Origin: DASWJQ01 sp036397095
GTDB lineage: Bacteria; Chloroflexota; Anaerolineae; Anaerolineales; E44-bin32
Assembly (NCBI GenBank): GCA_036397095.1
Contig: DASWJQ010000081.1
Location: forward strand, 1-26,920
Direction: 5' to 3'
Length of the DNA: 26,920 bases
Under the pieces are notes generated by a model, which had not been told where the DNA came from, did no database searches, and saw nothing but the letters and a program-made list of their open reading frames with translations. This document shows, one piece after another, positions 15,067-22,959 of this stretch. How positions within the stretch are numbered: the stretch's first letter is position 1; each line of letters starts with the position of its first letter. The position numbers were made by a program, and so were the translations under genes.

Positions 15067-15525
15067 ATGAGCCGATCGCCAGACAGGGATACGGCCGGAC
15101 GAAAAATTCCGCCAAGCCTGTACTTGAGTGAGTTCAAGACGATTGTTGTAAACTTCCTTAGCCAGCCGCGCTGGCGCAAGTCTGGCAACGAGGACAACAG
15201 TAGGTGGCGGAACCACTTGATCCTGATGTCGGGATACGTGACGAAGCTGGTGCTGATCGTCCCGCTGCTATGGTGGCTCCAGACCGATGAGCCTTATCCC
15301 TTGCATCATCCGCAACGCTGGGTCGGCTACTTGGCCACGCTCGCACTGGTTTACGCCTCAGGAGAATCGTTGCTGGGGCGCTGGCGCAGGCGTGTGGAGC
15401 TGCATCGTCACTCTCCCCCAGCCGATTGGCTGTTGCCGGCTTTCATCCTGATCGGGCCCGTCAGCGGGATGCTGGTGCGTATCCTTCGTTCCGCTGGCCG
15501 GGCCTGGCCGACTTACCTTTTCTAG
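15067..15525 (+). CDS. small membrane protein of unknown function
   Basis: A 152-aa protein with a charged N-terminal region (residues 1-50) and three hydrophobic stretches, about 51-70 (LILMSGYVTKLVLIVPLLWW), 86-105 and 120-140. Arg/Lys-rich loops suggest inner-membrane topology. The ATG at 15067 follows GGAAGTGGTGGG, an acceptable ribosome site; an upstream in-frame TTG at 15052 has no better site. I do not recognise a family. No operon partner is obvious on either side. The reading frame looks natural (aromatic residues at membrane edges), but it could be misjudged. Confidence 0.6.
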   Translation: MSRSPDRDTAGRKIPPSLYLSEFKTIVVNFLSQPRWRKSGNEDNSRWRNHLILMSGYVTKLVLIVPLLWWLQTDEPYPLHHPQRWVGYLATLALVYASGESLLGRWRRRVELHRHSPPADWLLPAFILIGPVSGMLVRILRSAGRAWPTYLF

Positions 15526-15810
15526 ACCTTCCAAGTAATGGCGATGTAACCCCGCTGGACAGTGAAGTGGGGATTGGTACACATGACTTACTGGCCGCTG
15601 GCGATGGTCCTGGAGGCTGTCAGGACCAAGCTCATAGAACTTGCGGGCCGGCCGGAGCTGATGCGGGTCCGCCGCCGTCCAGGTTGCGCCTAGCGGCTGG
15701 TGGAGCAAGAAAAGCCTGACGAGGCAAGCCCTCGTCCGCACGGCCTTGTGCGCAGCGGCAAGGCTGGCGCCCACGCTTGCCTTTCGATTGCACCTGACTA
15801 TAATCCGCCA
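15526..15810 (+). other. intergenic region with a possible 36-aa ORF and a promoter
   Basis: A short frame from ATG 15583 to TAG 15693 encodes 36 aa with a plausible amphipathic composition. It lies in the same frame as the upstream membrane-protein gene but is separated from it by two stops. It could be a remnant or chance. The right edge contains the promoter of the next gene. Nothing else is evident. Confidence 0.3.
15777..15804 (+). promoter_or_regulatory. promoter giving a probably leaderless mRNA
   Basis: TTGCCT (15777-15782), a 16-bp spacer and a perfect TATAAT (15799-15804) end six bases before the ATG at 15811. Transcription would start at or next to the A of the start codon, so the mRNA would have no leader. 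No SD site precedes the ATG, which agrees. Confidence 0.55.
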
Positions 15811-17811
15811 ATGCGCACCCGAGCCCTCCTTTTCGTTGCTCTAGTCCTCGCGATCCTCGCCTGCAGCCTCGGTTCGACATCGCCTCTAGAGCCAGGAGTC
15901 GAGGCCACGGCCACGCCCGAGCCCGGATTGGTTTCGGCCGAAGCCGGAGGCCAGGTGGAGGGACCTCTGGGCGTTGAGCTCGTGGCCGAGGCAGGCGCGC
16001 TAAGCGCGGACGCGCGGGTGGCGATCACCGTCGCCGGGGATGGAGTGCCCTTCCCCGACGTCAGCCCGCTCGACGCCGTCGGCCCTGAGTTCGAAGTCGA
16101 CCTCGGAGGGGCCGAGGCCACTGGCCTGATCACGCTGTCGATCCCGCTGACGGAGTCTGTCGGCAGGCAGGCGGCGCAGGCCTCGGGCCAGCCAGTCTAC
16201 GTCGCCCAAACCTACACTGATGACGGCGTTCCGTGGATGCTTGGAGTAGAGGTCGAAGACGGCACCGCCACGTTCCAGATCGTCTCTTCGGGGATGTATC
16301 AGCTCTACAAGATGGTCCCGGCGCTGGTCCCGGTGATCCACACGCCGCTCAACGTCCCCTCCTACGCCCAGCACACCCCGGCCTGGTGCAGCCCGACAGC
16401 TATGACCGACCTGGTGCAGTTCCATCAGGGCGGCTGGCCGGCCGGCGGCGACGGCAGTCTATGGGGCGAGAGCTCGAACTGGTACCTAGCCGGCCAGGCT
16501 GGCCAGCCCTTCAACGTCGGTTACTTCTTTCACTGGCTGGTCAACGCTGGTGGATTCGCCGGAGTGCCCGGCGACGTCAAGCAGTCGTTTGCCAACAACG
16601 ACCTGGAAGTCATGATCTGGTACATCACCGGCGCCTCGAACCCTCAGTACGACGTCGTGCTGTGGAATGCCTTTCGCAACTACGTCGAGAGCTGGGTGTG
16701 GGGGGCTAACTTGTCGCGCCGGCCGGTGGCCTGGGGTTCGAGCATCGCCGGCCACAGCCGTGTCATTACCGGCAGTGACGGAACCGATCTCTTCTACAAC
16801 GAGACCGGCAACGGCGCCATCAACCTGACGCGGGCCTGGGCCGACTACCAGACCGCCGCGCTCGAAGGTGACGAGATTGTCGACACGGTGGTCATCTACA
16901 GCGACCCGCGGCCGCTCGAACAGAGGCGCGGCGTGCTGCGGCTCAACCCGGTCAAGTCGAACGACCCCGGTTCAATCCGCCTGCTACGCGCCGCCGACGA
17001 CGCGCTGATGGCCTCCTGGTACTGGGACGGCACCGTTGGTCGGGACCTGGGCTACTACTACGACGATCCTCTGGGGATGCACGCGGCCGACGCCCAGCTG
17101 GATTTCGCCTTCCACTTCGCCTCCCAGGACGACTACCTGGCGTATTCCTTCCAAGTGGCCAACATTGGCACCAACGACCACGCCTTCCAGGTGCGCGTCG
17201 ATCTCTATCCCCAGGGCTCTCCCCCTGGCGGTCAGATCGGGCTGCACAACTCGCCAGCGTCGCTGGCCCCGAAGGAAACCTGGTCGGATGACGGCACGAC
17301 CGTCATTGGGGACCTTGCGCCGGGCCTGTACACACTTCGCTTCCGGCTGTTCCAGGGCTCGATTTTGCAGGATATCAAGTACGTCAAGTTTCGGATCGCC
17401 GAACCGCCGCAGTTGGTCGTGCCGGAGTTGATCCCGGTCGAGCCGTTCATCCCGCTGGGCGACCCCGAGGTCTCGACGAACGAGATCTACTACCGCGGCA
17501 TCGGCTGCGGGCCGAAACAGTTCACCTTCCGCATTCGGTCCCTAGACCCACAGGCCACCAGCATCGTGCTCTTCTATCGGCTTAAGGACGAGGGCAGCGA
17601 GCGCACGACCGCCTTCAATCCGGGCGTTGCCATGACCCCGCTCGGCGACGGGGTTTTCGCCTTCGACTTGATGTCGGAGAACGTGCCCGATTTCACCATG
17701 TTCGACCAGGCGATGCTCCAATACCAGTTCGTGGCGACCAACGACGCCGGGCAGATCTTGGCCCGCAGCCCGGTGTATTCCGACGTTTCCTTCGCCGTGT
17801 GCCCACGGTGA
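15811..17811 (+). CDS. large lipoprotein with C39/papain-like domain
   Basis: A 666-aa exported lipoprotein. The signal peptide ends in ILAC (Cys18). Residues about 45-75 ('GGQVEGPLGVELVAEAGALSADARVAITV') look like a ZU5-type beta-sandwich entry. Residues about 178-350 form a C39-like papain fold: 'SYAQHTPAWCSPTAMTDL' with candidate nucleophile Cys193, 'GHSRVITG' with His315, and 'FYNETG' with Asn330. The C-terminal 300 residues appear to be beta-rich modules without recognised motifs. It may be a secreted peptidase or a catalytically altered adhesin. The ATG at 15811 was chosen because the signal peptide starts there and a promoter lies just upstream; the longer frame has no signal sequence. 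Confidence 0.75.
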   Translation: MRTRALLFVALVLAILACSLGSTSPLEPGVEATATPEPGLVSAEAGGQVEGPLGVELVAEAGALSADARVAITVAGDGVPFPDVSPLDAVGPEFEVDLGGAEATGLITLSIPLTESVGRQAAQASGQPVYVAQTYTDDGVPWMLGVEVEDGTATFQIVSSGMYQLYKMVPALVPVIHTPLNVPSYAQHTPAWCSPTAMTDLVQFHQGGWPAGGDGSLWGESSNWYLAGQAGQPFNVGYFFHWLVNAGGFAGVPGDVKQSFANNDLEVMIWYITGASNPQYDVVLWNAFRNYVESWVWGANLSRRPVAWGSSIAGHSRVITGSDGTDLFYNETGNGAINLTRAWADYQTAALEGDEIVDTVVIYSDPRPLEQRRGVLRLNPVKSNDPGSIRLLRAADDALMASWYWDGTVGRDLGYYYDDPLGMHAADAQLDFAFHFASQDDYLAYSFQVANIGTNDHAFQVRVDLYPQGSPPGGQIGLHNSPASLAPKETWSDDGTTVIGDLAPGLYTLRFRLFQGSILQDIKYVKFRIAEPPQLVVPELIPVEPFIPLGDPEVSTNEIYYRGIGCGPKQFTFRIRSLDPQATSIVLFYRLKDEGSERTTAFNPGVAMTPLGDGVFAFDLMSENVPDFTMFDQAMLQYQFVATNDAGQILARSPVYSDVSFAVCPR

Positions 17812-18033
17812 TGGCGGCGCCGCGGCGGCGCCGGTGAACGGCAACCCGTTTCCCAGCTGGCGTTGGGAGTTCAACTAGGGTAGACTCATTAAGTATCATC
17901 CCGGACGTCGGGTCCGGGACCGTGTTTCTCTATGATTGGCACCGTAGAGGTGCCAGTTTCGTTTAATGTAGGGCTGAGGGTGCGACTTGGCTCGACATTC
18001 GCCCATGTCGGGCGAAGCCAAGGAGTGCTTTTA
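17812..18033 (+). promoter_or_regulatory. highly structured leader of the DEAD-box helicase gene
   Basis: Several strong hairpins lie in about 220 bases. TCCCGGAC (17899-17906) pairs with GTCCGGGA (17912-17919). TGGCACC (17937-17943) pairs with GGTGCCA (17949-17955). A bulged hairpin at about 17986-18022 combines CTTGGC/GCCAAG outside with TTCGCCC/GGGCGAA inside; its end overlaps the AAGGAGT ribosome site. A GGCGCC repeat at 17816-17832 may act as a terminator for the gene upstream. Hiding a ribosome site in this way suggests post-transcriptional control, for example by temperature or by the helicase itself. Confidence 0.5.
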
Positions 18034-19302
18034 GTGAGTTTCGAATTGTTTCCTCTTGATGCCCGCGTGCGCGCCGGCATCCAATCGGCGGGCTACATGG
18101 AGCCCACCCCGATCCAACTGCAGTCCATTCCACCTATCCTGGCCGGCCGCGACCTCTTGGGCATCGCCCAGACCGGGACTGGCAAGACGGCGGCCTTCAT
18201 GCTGCCGATCCTGCACCGCTTGCTGGCCCATCCGGGGCGAGGCGTGCGGGCGTTGATCCTGGCCCCCACCCGGGAACTGGCGGAGCAGATTCACCAGGCG
18301 GCCCGCGTGTATGGAAAGCGCACCGGCTTGCGCAGCCTGCCGATTTACGGCGGGGTGGGTAAGGGCAAACAGGTGGAAGGTCTGCGGCGCGGTGCCCAGA
18401 TCGTGGTCGCCTGCCCCGGCCGCCTGCTCGACCTGGCCGGCGAGGGTAGCCTCGACCTTTCCCAGGTCGAAGTGCTGGTGCTCGATGAAGCCGACCGCAT
18501 GTGCGACATGGGCTTCCTGCCCGATATCCGCCGCGTGCTCAAGCTGGTGCCGGCCCGGCGGCAGACCCTGTTCTTCTCGGCGACGATGCCCAATGAGATC
18601 CGCCAGCTGGCGGACGGCATCCTGCGCGACCCGACTACTGTTCAGGTCGGGATGATCGCCCCGCCCGAGTCGATCTCGCATACGCTGTATCCGGTGTCGG
18701 GCGGGCTCAAGAAGAACCTGCTGCTGGCAATGCTCGAGCGCCTCGCCGCCGGCCGAGCGCTGATCTTCACCCGCACCAAGCATCGGGCCCGTTCGCTGGC
18801 CCGAGACCTGGAGAAGAAGGGTTACCGGGCGCAGGCGCTGCAGGGCAACATGACCCAGAACCGCCGGCAGGATGCCATCGACGGTTTCCGCGGCGGCAAG
18901 TACGACATCCTGGTGGCCACCGACGTCGCCTCGCGCGGCCTCGACGTGGCCAGCATCGCCCACGTGATCAACTACGACGTCCCCGACACGGCCGACGCCT
19001 ACACCCATCGCGTCGGTCGCACCGGCCGTATCGGCCGCAGCGGCCAGGCCCTGACCCTGGCGCAGCCGGACGACGAGCCCATTGTGCGCCAGATCGAGCG
19101 GTCCCTGGGGCGGCCGATCGAGCGGCGTCAGCTCGATGCCTTCGACTATGGGGACTTCAACCCTCGGAGCCGGCCTCGGAGCAACGGCAACGGCAAGGTC
19201 GCGCCGGGCTCGGCAAAGCGCCCCTCAAGTGGCAGTGGCCGCCGACGCAGGCGGCAATCTGGATCGCGATCGTCCAATCGGGCGCAGCGACAGACCAGCT
19301 AG
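18034..19302 (+). CDS. DEAD-box ATP-dependent RNA helicase, RhlE-like
   Basis: A 422-aa RNA helicase for ribosome assembly, RNA decay or cold adaptation. Motifs in order: Q-motif 'EPTPIQ' (about 23-28), Walker A 'AQTGTGKT' (45-52), PTRELA (78-83), CPGR at 127-130 where TPGR is usual, DEAD (151-154), SAT (182-184), then the second RecA domain with 'ATDVASRGLD' and 'HRVGRTGR'. The C-terminal 45 residues are Arg/Ser/Asn-rich and basic, a usual RNA-binding tail. The GTG at 18034 follows AAGGAG with 8-base spacing; the longer frame would begin inside the structured leader. Confidence 0.93.
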   Translation: MSFELFPLDARVRAGIQSAGYMEPTPIQLQSIPPILAGRDLLGIAQTGTGKTAAFMLPILHRLLAHPGRGVRALILAPTRELAEQIHQAARVYGKRTGLRSLPIYGGVGKGKQVEGLRRGAQIVVACPGRLLDLAGEGSLDLSQVEVLVLDEADRMCDMGFLPDIRRVLKLVPARRQTLFFSATMPNEIRQLADGILRDPTTVQVGMIAPPESISHTLYPVSGGLKKNLLLAMLERLAAGRALIFTRTKHRARSLARDLEKKGYRAQALQGNMTQNRRQDAIDGFRGGKYDILVATDVASRGLDVASIAHVINYDVPDTADAYTHRVGRTGRIGRSGQALTLAQPDDEPIVRQIERSLGRPIERRQLDAFDYGDFNPRSRPRSNGNGKVAPGSAKRPSSGSGRRRRRQSGSRSSNRAQRQTS

Positions 19303-19578
19303 GCTGGGCGACCATCGCTTAGAGCGTAGCCTGGCCCAGGGATCCTGCCGCCAACTTCCCCGACCGACATCTACTTCCCGGTGGCGCACCCCCTGATGCC
19401 ATTGGCGATCAGACTGGTATTGCTGCTCTCGAGGTAGATAAGATCCAAGAGTTGTCTGGTCGGGCCGCGGCCTCCCTCGGGGTGGGCCGGCGCGCCGATG
19501 CCCGGTTGCGAGTTGGGCCGGTGACCACGGCCAAGCCCGAGCAGTCGGTCGCCCGCTGCGGGCCAGCCCGGCTCGACG
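19303..19578. other. intergenic region, possible gene remnant on minus strand
   Basis: No intact gene. A minus-strand frame ending in TAG at 19371-19373 has a protein-like C-terminal stretch (LLDLIYLESSNTSLIANGIRG), but its upstream part overlaps the ferritin-like gene antisense and lacks a credible start. A weak CTGGGC/GCCCAG inverted repeat after the helicase stop might serve as terminator. Confidence 0.3.
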
Positions 19579-20094
19579 CTAACTCTCCGCGTTCTCGGCG
19601 CGCTCGTTGATGCCGGTCGCCAACAGCCCACCCTCGGCAAGATCGGTCAGCGATTGGTCTGCCTCGTGTTCTTCCTCGAGCAATACGGCCAGTGTGCTGG
19701 CGGCATCGTCGTAACCAAGGACTTCGGCATAGGCGAGCAGTCCGCCGCAAGTGGCAATCTCGTAGTGTTGTGCCTTCTGCACCGCCAGGATCACGGCGGC
19801 GTCAATCGTGCTTGAGGGCCCATCCAGCATGAGGACCTCAGAGCCTTCCTGGACCAAGCCCTGCATGCCGCGACATAGTTTGCTGCCTGCGTCGACACCT
19901 TGTTCACCCAACAGCGTGGCGAGCTTCTCCATGTGAGCGCTGGCCTCTTCGACTTCGTGTTCGAGCAGGCTGCGCAGTTGCGGGCTGGAGGCCGCTTCCG
20001 CGAACTCAGGCATTGCCCTGGCCAACTGTTGCTCTGCGCTGTACAAGTCGAGCAGTTGGTCGATATATAGGTCATGGAGCGAGTTGAGGGTCAT
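19579..20094 (-). CDS. DUF892 / YciE-like ferritin-fold protein
   Basis: A 171-aa helical protein of the DUF892 (YciE/YciF) family, relatives of ferritins linked to stress responses. The opening 'LHDLYIDQLLDLYSAEQQL' is diagnostic. Di-iron-type acidic/His residues appear in 'EHEVEEASAHMEKL', 'QKAQHYEIATCGGLLAYAE' and 'LLEEEHEADQSLTDLAE'. The ATG at 20094 follows GGAGGT at 4-base spacing on the minus strand; the longer frame to 20163 has no family similarity. It is monocistronic and convergent with the helicase gene. Metal binding is inferred from the family, not proven. Confidence 0.85.
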   Translation of the reverse strand: MTLNSLHDLYIDQLLDLYSAEQQLARAMPEFAEAASSPQLRSLLEHEVEEASAHMEKLATLLGEQGVDAGSKLCRGMQGLVQEGSEVLMLDGPSSTIDAAVILAVQKAQHYEIATCGGLLAYAEVLGYDDAASTLAVLLEEEHEADQSLTDLAEGGLLATGINERAENAES

Positions 20095-20448
20095 GTCAAC
20101 CTCCGATCTGTGTTGATGGTCACTCGTGTTTCGATGATGCCGCGCTGGCAGGACGGTGACCATGCCCGTCAGGGAGGGATGGCGATACAGACTTGGGCAC
20201 AGGGGGGCGTATCAGTGGAGGCCGCCGGGGTGCCCGTACCAGACCGGCGCGCCGCCGATCCTGCGGTTGGCTTCGTCGGGGCGTGACGGCGCTGATCGAA
20301 GGGCACTGGGTGGCGCATTCACTTTGCCACACGCCAAGGCACGAAGCATGAGTCCGGCGACAGGCCCGATGATCCCCCAGACCGCCTCCAGGCTCCTGCC
20401 TCGGCTCCGGTCGGCGCCGGCGGGGGAACCGGTGCTAGCGCATTGGCT
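20095..20448. other. intergenic region with an unexplained open minus frame
   Basis: No gene with a start codon and ribosome site is seen. Directly after the stop of the tandem-domain lipoprotein, the same minus-strand frame stays open for 78 codons to a TGA at 20212-20214, including a hydrophobic run (VWGIIGPVAGLML). It may be a remnant of a longer protein or chance in GC-rich DNA. Confidence 0.3.
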
Positions 20449-21360
20449 CTAGGGTCCGCTCACGGTCAACGTGTAGGGCGAGCTGGCACCAACCAAGGCG
20501 GCGGTGACGTCAATGTAGTAGGCGCCCGGCTCAGGGTTCTCAACCACAATCATCAGATCGTCGGCGCGGGTGCGGTCCGCCCAGTCCACCGGGGTGTGGC
20601 GACGGACAAAGAGCTCGAGGAATCCGGTCATGTCGGCCAACTCGACCGTGAAGCTGCTCGTGCCGGCAGGAACTTCAACGCAGTAGTACTCGTAGGCAAG
20701 CGGCCGCTCGTCATGCGCCGGAATCTCGCCGGTGGCAGACGCGCCGAGCGCCAGCACCTGCGCCGGTCCGCCACAGCTGTCGAGTCCGGGTAGTGAAACG
20801 CCGGTGATAGAAGAGGTCATTGGCGGGTCCGCCATCACAGTCAGGGTATACGGCGACGGGTCTTTCGGCCCGGCAATGCCGACACGCAGGAAGTAGGGAC
20901 CGGCCTTGGGGTTCTGTAAGCTGATGCTCTCATCCGCCGTCTCGGCTTCCGTCGAATCCCAAAACTCCATGATGTGGTACTGAAGCGGCGCCAAGTAGCC
21001 ATAGCCGGCGAACAAGCTGAGGTCGGCTTCCAAACCGGTCATGGAGAAGGTGATGCTCGTCAGCCCCGGCGGCACGTCGAGCCAATAGCAGTTGGTCCAA
21101 TCCGGTTCGCCGATGCTCGAGGTGATCGTGGCTCCGAGCGCGACCTCTTGGGGTGGGGGGTCCTCACACACGCGCGAAGCAGTCGTTGCCGCCTCCTGAA
21201 GCTTGGTGGCGGTTGGTGGAACGGATCCGAGATCTCCGGCGCTGTCCGTCGGGCTCGAGGCGGGTTCGGCTCCGCCAAGAACGGCACACGAAATCAGACT
21301 CAAGGTCGTGGCCGCCAACGCGGTCCGAAAATGCCAGGTCTTGCCAAGGCTAATCATCAT
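20449..21360 (-). CDS. lipoprotein with two PPC-like (pre-peptidase C-terminal) domains
   Basis: A 303-aa exported lipoprotein. The signal peptide ends at LISC (Cys25), followed by a Ser/Pro/Thr-rich linker (26-65). Two homologous beta-sandwich units follow, about residues 70-175 and 196-300. Each starts with 'LGAxxTxxI', contains a YWLDVPPG/YYCVEVPAG strand and ends in 'GxYxxxV ... SPYTLTV'. Such domains usually accompany secreted peptidases, but no catalytic domain is present. The ATG at 21360 (or the next ATG at 21357) follows AGGAG and GGAAAG sites. The much longer open frame would run through the upstream hairpin and lacks a signal peptide. It is downstream of the cytochrome gene on the same strand, separated by a hairpin. 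Confidence 0.75.
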   Translation of the reverse strand: MMISLGKTWHFRTALAATTLSLISCAVLGGAEPASSPTDSAGDLGSVPPTATKLQEAATTASRVCEDPPPQEVALGATITSSIGEPDWTNCYWLDVPPGLTSITFSMTGLEADLSLFAGYGYLAPLQYHIMEFWDSTEAETADESISLQNPKAGPYFLRVGIAGPKDPSPYTLTVMADPPMTSSITGVSLPGLDSCGGPAQVLALGASATGEIPAHDERPLAYEYYCVEVPAGTSSFTVELADMTGFLELFVRRHTPVDWADRTRADDLMIVVENPEPGAYYIDVTAALVGASSPYTLTVSGP

Positions 21361-21549
21361 CACTTTCCTACTCCTGCAGGTTGGTACACACGGCACACCG
21401 CGCCGGAAGGCATTCCAGCCTACCGGCAAATGCAAGCCGGTGCAACCGGGTGCGACATTTCGGAATATCTGGCGGTGTACCCAAAAGTACGGCCCTGGCC
21501 AGGCGTGAGAACAATGGTACGGATGGATAGGGGCATCGCCCAGAATCGA

Positions 21550-21573
21550 GCCGGGCGCCCTGAGGCGCCCGGC
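21550..21573. terminator. strong 10-bp hairpin after the cytochrome gene
   Basis: GCCGGGCGCC (21550-21559) and GGCGCCCGGC (21564-21573) pair perfectly around a 4-base loop, about 31 bases downstream of the minus-strand cytochrome stop. No T-tract follows on the minus strand, so it is a U-less or processing hairpin rather than a textbook intrinsic terminator. Confidence 0.55.
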
Positions 21574-21604
21574 GATCTTTCCTCGGAGTAGTGAATGTGT
21601 TGCC

Positions 21605-22606
21605 TTAGCGCATGGTCTCCAGCGAGTACTCGAGCAGCGCTCGGGTATAGGCCGGATTGTGAACGCCAAGACTGCGATCCTCGTGGGCAATCGCGATCCA
21701 GTTCCACAGTGCGTCCGCCTGAGCTTCGGGGACCGCAATGACTGCTGGGTGGCCCTCTTCATCCAACAGACCCTCGGCGATCAGCAGCGCCTCGAGCTCA
21801 TCCAGCATCGCCTGGACCTCGGTCTGGGTCCCATTGATGTCGAAGCTCTCGGCATCGGCGTGGCAGGCCTGGCAGCGATCGACCGACGGTGCGAACGAGT
21901 GGTCCGCCCCCTCACCCATGTGGCAGCCAACGCAGGTGTTCTCGACAGCGCTGTAGTGAGCCGCCGGCGACCCTTCCACTCCCGAACCAGAGACTCCGAG
22001 CAGGAAGGACGATTGCGGCCCGTGGTGCGGCCCCCAGTGGGTGCTGGTGACCTGCACCTCGCCGTTTACGGCTTCGCCTCTGCCCCCGCGCGGTTGATGG
22101 CAGTTGGCGCACAGATTGCCACTGCCGCCGTCGAAGGTCACACCCTCGAAGGCATAGAACTCGACGGGGTCGGATGTCTCCAGGGCGAAATCAGCCGAAG
22201 TGTAGGTCTCGTGGATCTTGTGACAGGCACGGCAATCCTGGCGGGTCGGGTCCGGATCTCCCGATTCAACCTCGCCCGGATGCAAGCCGGCGCTAATGCG
22301 CTCGCTGAAGGCGCCACCGGAGTGGCAACCGGCGCAGCTGCTGCTTGTGCCGCGCGCGAAGCTTGTGCCCGAGCCGTGCTGGGACGTGCTCCAAGCCGCC
22401 TCTTTGCCGCTGATCAACGTCGTCGCGTTGTGGCATTCTCCACAGGAGAGGTCGGCGGTAGTTATCGACTCTCCCGCCGGGCCGGACGGACCTTGAGGGC
22501 CCTCCGGACCCGCCGGGCCTTCGGGCCCGACTTGGCCGGCGCAGGCGGCCAGGAGCAGGGCTGCTCCCAGCACTACCGCCGGTGCAAGCGACCGATGAAC
22601 GCTCAT
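21605..22606 (-). CDS. hexaheme c-type cytochrome lipoprotein with collagen-like linker
   Basis: A 333-aa exported lipoprotein with lipobox LAAC (Cys22). Right after it, residues 24-47 form eight Gly-X-Y triplets, mostly Gly-Pro-X, like collagen. Six CXXCH heme sites follow at 55-59, 91-95, 125-129, 166-170, 225-229 and 245-249, with extra His residues that may be distal ligands. The last 80 residues are heme-free and helical. It resembles multiheme doubled-CXXCH proteins in general, but I do not recognise a specific family. It probably carries electrons at the cell surface. The ATG at 22606 follows GGAGAAGG. No cytochrome-maturation or oxidase genes are in the window. Confidence 0.85.
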   Translation of the reverse strand: MSVHRSLAPAVVLGAALLLAACAGQVGPEGPAGPEGPQGPSGPAGESITTADLSCGECHNATTLISGKEAAWSTSQHGSGTSFARGTSSSCAGCHSGGAFSERISAGLHPGEVESGDPDPTRQDCRACHKIHETYTSADFALETSDPVEFYAFEGVTFDGGSGNLCANCHQPRGGRGEAVNGEVQVTSTHWGPHHGPQSSFLLGVSGSGVEGSPAAHYSAVENTCVGCHMGEGADHSFAPSVDRCQACHADAESFDINGTQTEVQAMLDELEALLIAEGLLDEEGHPAVIAVPEAQADALWNWIAIAHEDRSLGVHNPAYTRALLEYSLETMR

Positions 22607-22959
22607 AGTGCCTTCTCCTGTGTGATGTGTGGCCGTGGCGGCACAGTACGCCACCACATGCAGCGAGGCTCGTCGACCGCCGCAAGGGGAGCAGACGGTT
22701 CGTATTCATCCTACACCGACTGAAGTCCATATGCAACTAGCTGTATTTGTCCACGTCATGATGACCCTTCGCCCCCTTTGGCAGGGGCCGAGCATCGTCT
22801 CAGGTCTGAAGGAGGCAGATCTGGGCCGGCCCAGCTGTGGCCCATCAACGGGCAAGGGAAGTTAGGAGTCTTGGAGGATTCCCGGCCGCAGGAAGAGGAC
22901 TACAATACTTGCTGGTCCACAACAACCTAACTTGTGGCAACCACACGGGAGGCCCTTCA
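22607..22959. other. divergent intergenic region of the lipoprotein cluster
   Basis: 353 bases separate two divergent lipoprotein genes. A weak minus-strand promoter may exist: TTGCAT (complement of 22731-22736), a 17-bp spacer and TAGGAT (complement of 22708-22713), which would lie about 100 bases before the cytochrome start. On the plus strand, GGGAGG at 22947-22952 is the ribosome site of the next gene. No ORF is convincing. Confidence 0.4.

Noticed and set aside
18031..19008. 325-aa minus-strand open frame
   Set aside because: Antisense to the DEAD-box helicase; its composition mirrors the helicase codons.
20156..20452. 98-aa plus-strand ORF
   Set aside because: No ribosome site, low-complexity Arg/Pro-rich product, and it overlaps the neighbouring lipoprotein gene's stop.
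21659..22723. 354-aa plus-strand open frame
   Set aside because: Antisense to the hexaheme cytochrome gene, which has six CXXCH sites and a signal peptide; the plus product has no family signature.
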